DNA from: Spinacia oleracea
Lineage: Eukaryota > Streptophyta > Magnoliopsida > Caryophyllales > Amaranthaceae
Reading direction: 5' to 3'
Length of the DNA stretch: 64,000 bases
Assembly (NCBI RefSeq): GCF_020520425.1
Contig: NC_079489.1
Location: 20,980,001 to 21,044,000, forward strand
The notes under the pieces were generated by a model that was not told where the DNA came from, ran no database searches, and saw nothing but the letters and a program-made list of their open reading frames with translations. Of the stretch, positions 34,640 through 45,465 are shown piece after piece. The translations under genes and the position numbers were made by a program. The number at the start of each line of letters is the position of its first letter. Positions within the stretch are counted from its first letter, which is position 1.

Positions 34640-36105
34640 TGATAGGTTGTCGTACACCCGTCAAAAATAAAATCCTAACGAAACCTCCTAACAATGTAGT
34701 AGGGTAAGCAGGGTCGAATCCACAGAGAGATGGCTATTTAAATCTAGCTTTCAAGGTATGGCGAAACTAACAATGTCACGAAATTTAGGATTCAATGTTT
34801 AAACTAAAATAAATAGAAAAATAAACTAAAATATCTAGGGCAACGGTTCACCATATTCATAGTTCAGAATCAATCAAAACATCATCAACAACTCAAATAT
34901 TCAAATTATCTAGAGCACAAGTTAATCCTACGGTCGGGTCTTAACACTCTCAATTCAACATATGCAGTACGATCGCTAACATAATCAGAATTGCTAGTTG
35001 TAGGTAAGCCTCTAAAATTCGATCTTTCGATTCTAAATCCTATTAGCATGATTTAATCAAACAATTGATCAGATTGCAAAGATTAACAATATAAACCTAA
35101 TCAACTAGAAATATCAATGAATAATCAAACCATCAACAATAATAATAAGGATTCATAATATAAACATGGATTCCCAAACCCTAGAAAGCGAACTACGCAA
35201 TCATGAAACGAACAATGAAAATCAATTCTAAGAATGAAAACATAATTAACAGCAATAAATAAAATAAAGAGAAAAATCAATTATACCTCAAAGAATTACA
35301 TTGATGGAGTATGTAGAAAAACTAGGGTTCATGAAAGAGAAAAGAGAGAAAAAGAACGTGAATTCGAAATCTAGGGAATTGAAACCTAAAGGAAATAAAA
35401 GCATAAGGGATTAAAGCATTCCCTTGAAGTATTTATATGCTTCCTAAATTCTAAACAAAATAGGAAAAGATAACAATTACATAAGCTAAGATTTAATTGG
35501 ACGATCACCAAGACGAAAGCATGAACCCGCGTGTGGAAGTAGTTGGGCGGAGAAACCAGCGGGCCCGCTGGTGGGTCGCTGGTTTTCGCGCCCAAGGGGA
35601 AGATTGGGCCATCGTTTTGGGCTTCGGGCGAATCGGATAGTCGAGCCATCTTGTTTATGTCATAACTCTTGTTCTACAATGCCTATAAGGACGTGTGACC
35701 TGTCGTTGGAAAGCTCTTGAAGTCTACTTTCTAGGCCAATAAAAATCGCCTCATTCCGACATGTAGAACTTGAGATATCATCAAAAGAGTGAACGCTTGT
35801 CCGTTTTGATGCTTAGAAAAATAGCGTTTAGCTTCGTTATTGACTCAAAATTATCCCTAGAGATATGCAATGATCCTCGAGTCAACATTCCATCCGTTCA
35901 TCATCCAAATCAACTCATAACACTCCGAAAGCATCCAAATGACCGTAAAATCACCTGAAACATTAAGAAAACACAAACGGGGCGTAATAGAGTACGACAA
36001 CGATAACTTATGCAAATGTGATCCTAAATGCAACTAAAATGATATAAATGCCTAATAATGCAACCTAAATGCGCCTAAAATACCCTATACAAATATGACT
36101 CATCA
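34640..36105 (-). repeat. 3' LTR of Athila-2
   Basis: On the plus strand it runs TGATAGGTTGTCG...GACTCATCA. It holds a TATA box (minus strand TATAAATA at 35430-35437) and the palindromic CCAGCGGGCCCGCTGG (35555-35570) followed by GGGTCGCTGG. Confidence 0.95.
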
Positions 36106-36121
36106 AATTCCCCCAAGCTAG
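36106..36121 (-). other. Polypurine tract of Athila-2
   Basis: The minus strand reads CTAGCTTGGGGGAATT directly before the 3' LTR, the usual plus-strand primer position. It fixes the element's orientation. Confidence 0.75.
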
Positions 36122-37679
36122 ACTGTTGCTTGTCCCCAAGCAACACTAAACCAAAGATAGAGAAACGAGACGCACATGACTTTCATAAAACCATGGTAAG
36201 ACCAACCTAACTCTCGAGCAAACAATCAAACAGAGTTATTGAGACGGAAATCTAGCTCAGATACAAATAGAACCACAAAGCATCGTGATCCACAATCGAA
36301 ACAACCAAGCTTAGCCACAAACTATTCTTAATCAAGCTAGTCGTCGCCGCATACCTTGTAGAATATAAATATATGATGCAACATGGGGTAAGATGACAAT
36401 AGCAAGAAACGATTTTCATTCAATCACAAAACAAACATGCCGATCAAGAGGTCTTTATAATAAGCTTGTAATGGGGCTAGGTGAAAAGGAAGGGTAGGGT
36501 ATAATTTGGAAAAAGTGAGAGTAAGGTCCAACTTGGGGAGCAAATGTGAACTATATGCGTCGGCGTGATAATGCCGCAAATCCAACTCCATCGAACCATG
36601 AAACCCAAACAATCAACCAAGTTACAACCAAGGGAAAACATAATATAATGTCAATGGTCTTTCTTCATTCCCCTTTCCTTGCTTTCAAATTACATACAAA
36701 AACGAAAAACATATTTTTTTTTTGATTTTTCTTTGATTTTTCGCCATTTTTTTTTTTTTTTTGGTATGAAAATGAAACTAGATAATGAAATCGAAAGTAC
36801 ATAAATAAATCTAATGCTAACTGTTACAAGCTTGGGTGCCAACAATAATATACACCATTTCCGAACCACAAATCCAAACATAGCCTCGAACCACGAACTA
36901 TTGGCTTAGTGTGCCAATCAATCAACATCAATGAAACCATTACGAACACCGAAGCTCCCCCAAGCTAGACTCGGGACAAGTAACCAACGGGGCTAATAGG
37001 GCTCAATTTTGTGGAGTTAAAACAATAAACGGACAAGGCTACAACATGGGTATGAAAGGCAGGAACTGATGTTTCTAAGTTCGTCTGAAGGCTTCCTAAG
37101 AGAATGGCCTCTGTCATACGCGGCATGCGTGAGTTGCAACTAAACTACTAATGAATCTCAAGCCAAAATCATACGATAACAAGTCACATCAATCACACAA
37201 ACACATAGTAAGGTGACCTACAAGATAATTGGCTAGCTATTCTTGACACGAGACCAACATCTTACCGCATACCATTCAATTGGTTCACACAATGCCAAGC
37301 AGTTATCAATGTATAGCATGACCGACTGAATTTCAGAATCATAACTACGTTCAAAAGAAGCTCAAGAGAGTCAAATAAAGCCCGAACAAAGTTTGAAAGT
37401 CAATTGCATAATGCAGGGTATAAAGACATGCAAATGCAAGTAAAAATGCAACTAAATTGAACAATAACACTAGGAAAGCAGTACATTTTTTTTCGTTGCA
37501 CGTAAACTCCCACCCCTAATGGATGGTACAAAGCGTACAACACCTAAACAAAACAATAAAACTATACTAGAAAGCAACAAAGATAGATATCCCTCCCCCA
37601 AGCTAAGCAAAACACAGTGCCCTCACTGTGAAAATAGCAACAATATAACTCAAACAAGGGAGAGGGATGGAAAGTGCTC

Positions 37680-37850
37680 ACTCGTGATGAGGCTCGTCTG
37701 CCGAGGATGACTCGGTAGAACTGTCGACAATAGAAGCAGTGTGGCCAGAAGCTTCAAACTGACGACGCAAAGAGCCATTATCCATAGATGTGGTGGATTT
37801 GGGTGATAGCTAGTTGGTTTAGTTGTTTTCATGATACAACAACCACGATT
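37680..37850 (-). pseudogene. Athila-2 remnant of ORF-1-like gene
   Basis: Compared with the intact gene in Athila-3 (53711-55165), only the start (CIMKTTKPTS, from about 37838) and the end (GSLRRQFEASG, about 37770-37740) remain, fused by a deletion of roughly 1.3 kb. The flanking sequence on both sides matches Athila-3 closely. Confidence 0.7.
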
Positions 37851-39368
37851 TAAAATACTCCAATCAACCAAGATGGTGCATAATTCAAGATTCCACGATC
37901 AATCCCAACAAGCAATCCAAGCAATGACAATATTCGCCCAATGCTAATAATTCAAACTCAACAACCAACAAACGTTAACCAATCTCAACAAATAATTCAT
38001 ATAATATTCACAACAACGACAACCATTTGAATTCAACAACCAATATTGTAATCAAAATTTCAATTTTCTTTTCAAAAAATGATTCAAGTGAATAAACTTT
38101 AGAAAAATTAAAATTTTAATATCTTTTATGCATCGCAAAGACCATAATTTAGTTGCGAACTCACGTGAATTCCGCAAACGAGCACCAATACTACAATTTG
38201 CCAATGCCCAAATAAATTAAAAACCCCCAAATTGATTTCAAAAGTTAGGGTTTTAAATTCATGAATAAATAAAATAATGGTGAAGGTGGAAGTTGGAGAG
38301 TTGGAGAGGAGGGAAAGGTGGCGTGGTGGTGGAAGGCTGACGCGCCGACCACCGTGGTGCAGGGGCCGGCGGCGGATGCTTCTAGTGGACGGCGTAGAGT
38401 GGGAGAAGGTGGAAGATTTGGTGGGCAGAGGAAGATGGCGAGGGGAGGGGTGCTTTGCGTGAGTGGAGGGGCGACGGGTGATGGTGGTTGGCGAAGGGAA
38501 GGCGGTCGTGCTCTGGCGAGTGAGAACTGGTGGCGCCGTCCGACTGTGGTGCAGGTGGCGGGTGGTGGTGTTCAAAGGAGGGAGAGGGAAGGCTGGCGGG
38601 TTGGTGTTGGTTGGTGCTGGTGGGCTGTTTCGTGGGTGAGGGAGAGGGTGGAGAGGCGTTGTTGGGTGAGGGAAGCAGTTAGGTGGTGGTGACAGTCGGT
38701 GGTGCAGGTGGCGCTCCGACCACTGGTTGTGCAGCGGCGGCGGAGAGAAGGTCGAAGGACGGCGGCTCTGGTGGTTGATTGGCGAAGGTTGAAGGGGATT
38801 TTATTATTATTATTATTATTTTTTTTTTTTTTGAATTTTGTTGGGAGGGAAGTCCAGCGAGGGCGCTGGTTCGCCAGCGTGTATGGCAGAAAGTGCAAGC
38901 GCGAGTGGAGAACGGCCAGCGAGCTAGCTGGCTGGTCGCTGGTTTGTGCTTGTGTTGGAGCGAGCTGCAAGCTTGTCGATGCATCAAAATTCTTGGAATT
39001 AACTTGATCGTGCACCTACTCATCCTAAAAAAAAATCAAGCACCACTAAACTCAAAAATTAGAATCGTTAGTAAAATTAAACACAAAGTAAATAAATAAA
39101 TAAAGACGATTAACAAAAACTAATCTAAAAATAAAATAAAATTATGAATTCAAGTGAACCCAAAGAAAAATATTTTTGGCTTTTGTTGTTTTTTTCATTT
39201 TTTTTTATTTTCAATAAATTAACCAAATAAAAAAAGAACACTAAATTAATATCGAAAAAAAAAAAAATTGAAAAAAAATGAAAAAAATGAAGTGAGGGAA
39301 AATTAGGAATCGGGTTGCCTCCCGATAAGCGCTCGTTTTAAGTCATTAGCTTGACTTCACTCAAATTG
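37851..39368. other. Athila-2 internal non-coding part
   Basis: Matches the corresponding stretch of Athila-3. A GC-rich part at 38275-38790 gives long open frames on both strands, but codon content is repetitive (GGTGG, GGCGG) and the frames are not conserved in Athila-3, so no gene is called. A poly-T/ATT run lies at 38803-38831, and CCAGCG/CGCTGG inverted words at 38857-38945. Confidence 0.6.
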
Positions 39369-40460
39369 TTAATCAGAAGAATCCAACGCCTTGAGTAATT
39401 TATCAAATGCCCCCGCAAACATGTCATTGAGCACTACGTATGGCTTGAGTAAAACCACATTCATTCTCGCAAATAGGGTGTTAGATAAATAAGCAGAAAA
39501 AATAAAACCAAAAGAAAAAGAGTCAAAAGTAGAAGAAAAATGAAAAGAAAAAGAAGAATATTTACAATTTCCCTCTAATTGCTCCTCGGGCAATGTAAAC
39601 GATTTTGAATGAGCGTCAAGGTCGGTAAGGTCAAATGTATCATGGAATGGAGACCTATTGATAAAGTTCGAAAGACTTAACATGGGGGATGAAGGAACAA
39701 GATCAAGCTTCCGCGAGAACGGGATATAGGCGGGAGGAGATATAGGCTCAACATTAATGCTTTTACCTACAATTCCACCCTCGTGAATAAACTTATCACT
39801 AAAATCTTCAACCAAAAGTTTCGCAACCAATGGTTTCTCAACCAACGATTCTACAACCATTAGCGCTTCTTCATCCTCCAAAGTCTCCGTTATATCCAAC
39901 TTTTCCTCATCAGTACCAAAAGTCAAATGGTAACCTTCCTCTAATGAACTAACATTCTCAACAAATCCACCATCATCATCATCATCATTATAAAGGATTT
40001 TCATGTCACAATAAGATGGTTCGAGTTGGAAATTTTTCATATTAAATCGAAGGAAAGGGTTAACAGTACTAACATATGACTCGTTATAGGGACAAAGAGA
40101 AGTATCAAGGTCATGACAATGACAATAAGAACAATAATATGGGGGAGGAGTGTGAGTTTGAGAAATAGGAAAAGAGAAATTTTGCAGAGTAGGTTCAACA
40201 AACATCGTCGTCTCCCACTCATATGTATCCCTAGCTAATTGTTCAATCAAATCCCAACACTCTTCTGGAGTCTTCTCCACAAATATATAACTACTCATGG
40301 AATCCAACACCAATCTTGTACCTTCATTCAATCCCTCATAAATCACCATACATAGTTCCCATTGTTCAAAAAGATGATTTGGACCAAGAAAATCTCCGAG
40401 CCTATAATAATACCTCCAAAACACTTCATTCTCGAATTGAGGAAAACAAATAGAAGCCAT
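39369..40460 (-). CDS. Athila-2 gag-like protein with novel C-terminus
   Basis: 363 residues, intact. The N-terminal 90 residues resemble the Athila/Ty3 gag core: NEVFWRYYYRLGDFL, QWELCMVIYEGLNEGTRLVL, then TPEECWDLIEQLARDT. The rest is acidic and Ser/Phe-rich (ETLEDEEALMVVESLVEKP; SFSFHFSSTFDSFSF) and ends LFARMNVVLLKPYVVLNDMF...LLKALDSSD. I do not recognise that part; there is no zinc knuckle and no protease. It starts about 100 bases after the primer-binding site, as gag should. It may be a truncated gag that lets the RNA be packaged, with a new tail. Confidence 0.65.
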   Translation of the reverse strand: MASICFPQFENEVFWRYYYRLGDFLGPNHLFEQWELCMVIYEGLNEGTRLVLDSMSSYIFVEKTPEECWDLIEQLARDTYEWETTMFVEPTLQNFSFPISQTHTPPPYYCSYCHCHDLDTSLCPYNESYVSTVNPFLRFNMKNFQLEPSYCDMKILYNDDDDDGGFVENVSSLEEGYHLTFGTDEEKLDITETLEDEEALMVVESLVEKPLVAKLLVEDFSDKFIHEGGIVGKSINVEPISPPAYIPFSRKLDLVPSSPMLSLSNFINRSPFHDTFDLTDLDAHSKSFTLPEEQLEGNCKYSSFSFHFSSTFDSFSFGFIFSAYLSNTLFARMNVVLLKPYVVLNDMFAGAFDKLLKALDSSD

Positions 40461-40560
40461 GTATATTTTTTATAAAAAAGGAATTTTATACACAAATCGA
40501 AAAAATATATACAATGTAGCCTCACCAAAAATGAAAGCTAAAAAGAAAAGTAAAACCGTC

Positions 40561-40578
40561 TCCCCGGCAACGGCGCCA
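40561..40578 (-). other. Primer-binding site of Athila-2
   Basis: The minus strand reads TGGCGCCGTTGCCGGGGA, five bases after the 5' LTR. It matches the tRNA-Asp-type site known for Athila elements. Confidence 0.85.
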
Positions 40579-40583
40579 AAATT

Positions 40584-42049
40584 TGATAGGTTGTCGTACA
40601 CCCGTCAAAAATAAAATCCTAACGAAACCTCCTAACAATGTAGTAGGGTAAGCAGGGTCGAATCCACAGAGAGATGGCTATTTAAATCTAGCTTTCAAGG
40701 TATGGCGAAACTAACAATGTCACGAAATTTAGGATTCAATGTTTAAACTAAAATAAATAGAAAAATAAACTAAAATATCTAGGGCAACGGTTCACCATAT
40801 TCATAGTTCAGAATCAATCAAAACATCATCAACAACTCAAATATTCAAATTATCTAGAGCACAAGTTAATCCTACGGTCGGGTCTTAACACTCTCAATTC
40901 AACATATGCAGTACGATCGCTAACATAATCAGAATTGCTAGTTGTAGGTAAGCCTCTAAAATTCGATCTTTCGATTCTAAATCCTATTAGCATGATTTAA
41001 TCAAACAATTGATCAGATTGCAAAGATTAACAATATAAACCTAATCAACTAGAAATATCAATGAATAATCAAACCATCAACAATAATAATAAGGATTCAT
41101 AATATAAACATGGATTCCCAAACCCTAGAAAGCGAACTACGCAATCATGAAACGAACAATGAAAATCAATTCTAAGAATGAAAACATAATTAACAGCAAT
41201 AAATAAAATAAAGAGAAAAATCAATTATACCTCAAAGAATTACATTGATGGAGTATGTAGAAAAACTAGGGTTCATGAAAGAGAAAAGAGAGAAAAAGAA
41301 CGTGAATTCGAAATCTAGGGAATTGAAACCTAAAGGAAATAAAAGCATAAGGGATTAAAGCATTCCCTTGAAGTATTTATATGCTTCCTAAATTCTAAAC
41401 AAAATAGGAAAAGATAACAATTACATAAGCTAAGATTTAATTGGACGATCACCAAGACGAAAGCATGAACCCGCGTGTGGAAGTAGTTGGGCGGAGAAAC
41501 CAGCGGGCCCGCTGGTGGGTCGCTGGTTTTCGCGCCCAAGGGGAAGATTGGGCCATCGTTTTGGGCTTCGGGCGAATCGGATAGTCGAGCCATCTTGTTT
41601 ATGTCATAACTCTTGTTCTACAATGCCTATAAGGACGTGTGACCTGTCGTTGGAAAGCTCTTGAAGTCTACTTTCTAGGCCAATAAAAATCGCCTCATTC
41701 CGACATGTAGAACTTGAGATATCATCAAAAGAGTGAACGCTTGTCCGTTTTGATGCTTAGAAAAATAGCGTTTAGCTTCGTTATTGACTCAAAATTATCC
41801 CTAGAGATATGCAATGATCCTCGAGTCAACATTCCATCCGTTCATCATCCAAATCAACTCATAACACTCCGAAAGCATCCAAATGACCGTAAAATCACCT
41901 GAAACATTAAGAAAACACAAACGGGGCGTAATAGAGTACGACAACGATAACTTATGCAAATGTGATCCTAAATGCAACTAAAATGATATAAATGCCTAAT
42001 AATGCAACCTAAATGCGCCTAAAATACCCTATACAAATATGACTCATCA
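40584..42049 (-). repeat. 5' LTR of Athila-2
   Basis: Same length (1466 bases) and, wherever compared, same sequence as 34640-36105. The lack of differences implies a very recent insertion. Confidence 0.95.
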
Positions 42050-42054
42050 GTCCT

Positions 42055-42977
42055 CAGTTTTCGAAAAAATAAAATCTTCAAATTCAAAATAGGTTCGCCA
42101 TCTTCAGCCGGCGGGGTCTACGTCACAAACCGCGTAGGTCCTTATTTTCAAATTTCAAAAAAAAACATATTCGTCCACTTCTATCGGACGGGGTGTCCAC
42201 CCTTAGCGGACAGGCTCGCCATCTTTAGCCGGCGGGGTCTGCGTCACTAACCGCGCAGGTCCTTAGTCGCTGCAGCGATAACTCTCTTTGGTTTTCCGTT
42301 TTTCCCAAAAACGATGTGAGTAGCCTTTGGTTTTTCCGTTTTTCCCAAAAAACGATGTGAGTAGCCTTTGGTTTTCCGTTTTTCCCAAAAACGATGTGAG
42401 TAGCTTTTGGTTTTCCGTTTTTTCCAAAAAAGAGCGATGTGAGTAGCTTTTGGTTTTCCGTTTTTTCCAAAAAAAGCGATGTGAGTAGTTTTCCCTTTTT
42501 TCCAAAATTTAAAAGATTGGTTTTCAGTTTTTTCCAAAAAAGAACGATGTGCTGGATTTTCCTTCGTTTTACGTCCCATAAAAACAAGGGGGTTTTCTCG
42601 TTTAACTAGCCTTGAAAATGAGAATCTTTAAAAACATTTTTACCTCGTGATTGGGCTTGGCCAGGCCCAATTACACTTTATAGCTTTGATTTCGAAAACA
42701 TATGTAGCTACTTCCAATGACAAAGTGAGGGAGTTTCTACACTTCTTTAGATCCTTCCAATGACAAAGTGAGGAAGTTTCTATACTATCCGTTGACAAAT
42801 CCCAATGACACGTGAGGGATATGTCAACACTTCAAGTGATGACCCTTAAGTCAAATGTTATCACTCGGGGGCTCGTGAGACCCTCGCCAAAACACGTCAC
42901 CATGGCTTGTGCGACGCACTCCGTCTAATACTTTGACCATCGTCTTACTCCAAGACTCAGTCAAAGTGGGGGCTAAA
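42055..42977 (+). repeat. Tat-1 3' UTR with about 41-bp tandem repeat
   Basis: From 42285 to 42550 a unit containing TTTGGTTTTCCGTTTTTCCC and AACGATGTGAGTAG repeats about five times (CGATGTG at 42312, 42353, 42392, 42435 and 42477; a last copy at 42544), period 39-43. Before it, single units of the other 3' UTR repeat (CCGGCGGGGTCTRCGTCA) lie at 42105 and 42225. The tract AAAGTGGGGGCTAAA (42963-42977) directly before the 3' LTR is the polypurine tract. Confidence 0.75.
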
Positions 42978-44446
42978 TGTAAACACCTACTTTTGTCCCC
43001 ATTCCCGAAAGTGAAGGTTCGATGATGAAAACATAAATCTCCACTTGATAATGCATCTCCTATAAAAATAACGAATCTCAATCCCCTTTTCATTTCACCC
43101 GAAACCTGCTATTTATAGAAATCTGCTATTTATGGAAACCTGCTAAAAATAGTAACTGTCGTAAAGGGTAGCTTCTAAAAGTGGCAAGTCATAAAAAGAT
43201 AGAAACCTGTCAGAATTAGGTGTTGCACTCCAACATAAATCTTAATGAGATAGAAAACTGCAAGAATCCTATTCCTAATATGATTCGGAAATAAGAGTTA
43301 CGTATTAATTAAAATCCTAACGAGCCTAGAGTTCGTAACGGGCCCAGACGCATTCCGTCATGAAATTGATACGCACTAAAAAACTCGATTAAGTCTCAAA
43401 CACTACGGGTTTCAGGAATCCGAATCTGACTAAGAAAACAGCCCAGACCCTATTTTCAACGCCTGGCTCTGGGCGCCAAAATCTTCGGCGCCCAGGCCTG
43501 GGCGCTGAAAATACATGGGTACGTGTTTTTTTCCTAATTCTTTGTGGATTAGAACTCCGCAATTCTATCTTTTCACAAACTCTTCCCTATAAATACAGCC
43601 CCAAATTCGACGTGAAAAGAACACACAATTCATATTCTGAGTATTGACTCCAACCCCTAGCCTAAGCCTCACGCTGCGAAATTGTTCACGCGTTCTGTCG
43701 CAATCGATCCATAAATCGAACAGAACGTATCCTGTCCCGTAATTTGAGATTCGTTAAATAAAAAGGAGAAATAGCAAAGTCAAAGTGGTTAGTTTTCTGA
43801 TAACCGTGACGCACCTCTCAAGGGTACGTCGTAATGTGTCCCTTTTCCATGGTTTAATTGCTTTCCTCGCCCTTTTTATGATCTGTTAAACTAACTAAAT
43901 CTGATTGTTCTACCACGCCTAACAAATATAATATTTTTGGGAAATTGGATTATCATGCTAGGTCCCTTAATGCTATTTAAATCAGATAATCGCGATCGAT
44001 CTAGTATTATATGTTGCATATTGCTAAAATCAACTCAGATTAGTTTAATAGTTAACGCATGTCCCTTCAATTATTTATGCTGAGTTAGTAAGGATATCCT
44101 GCCTCTGGAGTTATCGACGAGCGAGTACTCCTCTCGGTAGTTACAGTCCCCCGAACCCTCAATCTCTACCTTGCGGGTGTATGTTGAGAGATCCCCATAC
44201 CAGGGATCACAAGGGAACCTACGGCCGTCGTGGTCAAACATAATTGCACTCCCTTTATGTCACGATAATCGGGTTTTGTCAGTTTTTCTCATTGTCGTTA
44301 AAAACTAAATGGCGACTCCTATATTACTAGTCAATTGGGTGTAATCTCCTAGGAAATCCAATTACACTTGATTGAATAAAAAGAATCGTCACACCCATGA
44401 GGGACGAGGTCACGCATTAGCCTCGTGCTTTTTCGACCCCCTCACA
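42978..44446 (+). repeat. 3' LTR of Tat-1
   Basis: TGTAAACACCTAC...CCCTCACA, 1469 bases. It lacks the MITE of the 5' LTR and differs from it by scattered substitutions. It contains palindrome P6 (43451-43512) and TATAAATA at 43588-43595. Confidence 0.95.
43451..43512 (+). repeat. GC-rich palindrome P6 (Tat-1 3' LTR)
   Basis: Same place in the LTR as P1. GCGCC|AAAATCTTCGGCGCC shows one arm mutated relative to P1. It ends 75 bases before the TATA box. Confidence 0.85.
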
Positions 44447-44566
44447 ACCTTATACTTCTTTTTAATCAGTAAACATTTTAGTTCAATTGGTTAACTAATT
44501 TGCTCAATTTTTTAACTAATTAGTTTCATTTATTAACTATTGCTTTCTTCATTTTACTTGTTGAAA

Positions 44567-44962
44567 GGGTATTTGGGACAATTTAACAGAGGATGAAATT
44601 AGAGGACCTTTAACTGGATATACCGACACAATAGATGAACTACATGAACTTTATGACAAACATTCAATACTTTCAATAAGAAAAAATACAACAAGGAGAA
44701 ATAAAAAAACGGGAGAGATAAAGGAAAGATACTTATGTTGTTCAAAAGAAGGAAAAAGAAGGGAAAACACAAAGAACATCAAGAAAGAAGAAACAATTGT
44801 ATCAACTGAAAGCAAAAAAGAAGGGTAGTCAAAGAACCCAAGACAACAAAAAATTACTAGAACAGGGTGCAATGCAGAAATCCGAGTGAAGTTACAGAGT
44901 GAAGGAAAGTTTGCAGTCTTTCATCATGACTTAACAAGAAAGTCATTACAACACTTTGAAAG
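44567..44962 (+). pseudogene. FAR1-like gene, DNA-binding domain exon
   Basis: It runs from an acceptor-like GAAAG at 44562-44566 to a donor AG|GTACG at 44962. It begins GIWDNLTEDEIRGPL; then comes the FAR1-type domain with SIRKNTTRRNKKTGEIKERY (about 44665-44730), CCSKEGKR and, after an in-frame TAG near 44827, RTGCNAEIRVKL and GKFAVFHHDL. This N-terminal WRKY-GCM1-like zinc domain binds DNA in FHY3/FAR1 proteins. The stop shows decay. Confidence 0.65.
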
Positions 44963-44999
44963 GTACGAATTGAATTCAATGATGAATCTCATGCCCAAC

Positions 45000-45465
45000 T
45001 AATTGAATTCCATGCTTAACTAATTGGTTTCCATGTCTGATTTTAACTCATTGGTTAATTAAAGTTCACTAATTGGTTTGAATATTTGACTAATTAGTCT
45101 GTATAATATACAAATAGGGTTGAAAAGTTCACTAATTCAACATAATTCTTAACTACTTACTTTCTCATTTACTATGGTCAGTTAACTAATTCATTTTCCT
45201 GCTTAACTAATTGAACAGAATGTCAAACTAATTTATTTGTCAGCTTAACTAATTGAACATAATGTTTAACTAAGACAGAATGTTTAATTCATTGTTTCAC
45301 CTACTTAACTAATTCCTTTGCCTGCTTAACTAATTGAAAAAAATGTTTAACTAAAATCGAATGTTTAACTGATTTTATGTAGCTTAACTAATTGATTCAA
45401 TTACTTAACTAATTGGTTTAACCGCTTAACTAAGTGTTTCAATTGCTTCACTAATTGATTTTCAG
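45000..45465 (+). repeat. FAR1-like intron filled with TTAACTAATTG words
   Basis: More than fifteen copies of (C/T)TTAACTAATTG(G/A) and variants at irregular 20-30 base spacing. The same words lie at 24050-24290. The intron ends with TTTTCAG at 45465. Confidence 0.7.

Larger units (their letters stand above)
34640..42049 (-). mobile_element. Non-autonomous Athila-type retrotransposon (Athila-2)
   Basis: 7410 bases with a perfect duplication GTCCT (34635-34639 and 42050-42054). Read on the minus strand: 5' LTR 42049-40584, tRNA-Asp-type primer-binding site, one gag-like ORF, long non-coding part, remnant of the ORF-1-like gene, polypurine tract, 3' LTR 36105-34640. Both LTRs are 1466 bases and every part I compared is identical, including translated ORFs in both. 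No protease, RT, RNase H or integrase is left, so a related element such as Athila-3 must have mobilised it. It is nested in the 3' part of Tat-1. Confidence 0.9.
24302..44446 (+). mobile_element. Tat/Retand-like LTR retrotransposon (Tat-1)
   Basis: A Ty3/gypsy element of 20,145 bases with a perfect 5-bp target duplication ACCTT (24297-24301 and 44447-44451). Order: 5' LTR, primer-binding site, gag, zinc-knuckle-like region, protease, long non-coding part, antisense ORF, 3' UTR with tandem repeats, polypurine tract, 3' LTR. No reverse transcriptase, RNase H or integrase motifs are found in it, so it is non-autonomous. About 7.4 kb of its length is a nested Athila-type element (34640-42049) and 0.35 kb a MITE. 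The LTRs differ by scattered substitutions, so it is older than the nested Athila. Lineage is inferred from the primer-binding site, the antisense ORF and the 3' tandem repeats. Confidence 0.9.

Noticed and set aside
35386..35649. 87-residue ORF MARLSDSPEAQNDG found twice (also at 41330-41593)
   Set aside because: It lies in the LTR of Athila-2; its two identical copies reflect LTR identity, not a gene.
38126..38692. Long open frames on both strands in Athila-2 (and 55496-56418 in Athila-3)
   Set aside because: They come from GC-rich GGTGG/GGCGG sequence, overlap on both strands, and are not conserved in frame between the two Athila elements.
42225..42587. Overlapping minus-strand ORFs with repeated KRKTKSYSH / GKNGKPKATH words
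   Set aside because: They are translations of the roughly 41-bp tandem repeat in the Tat-1 3' UTR in several frames.
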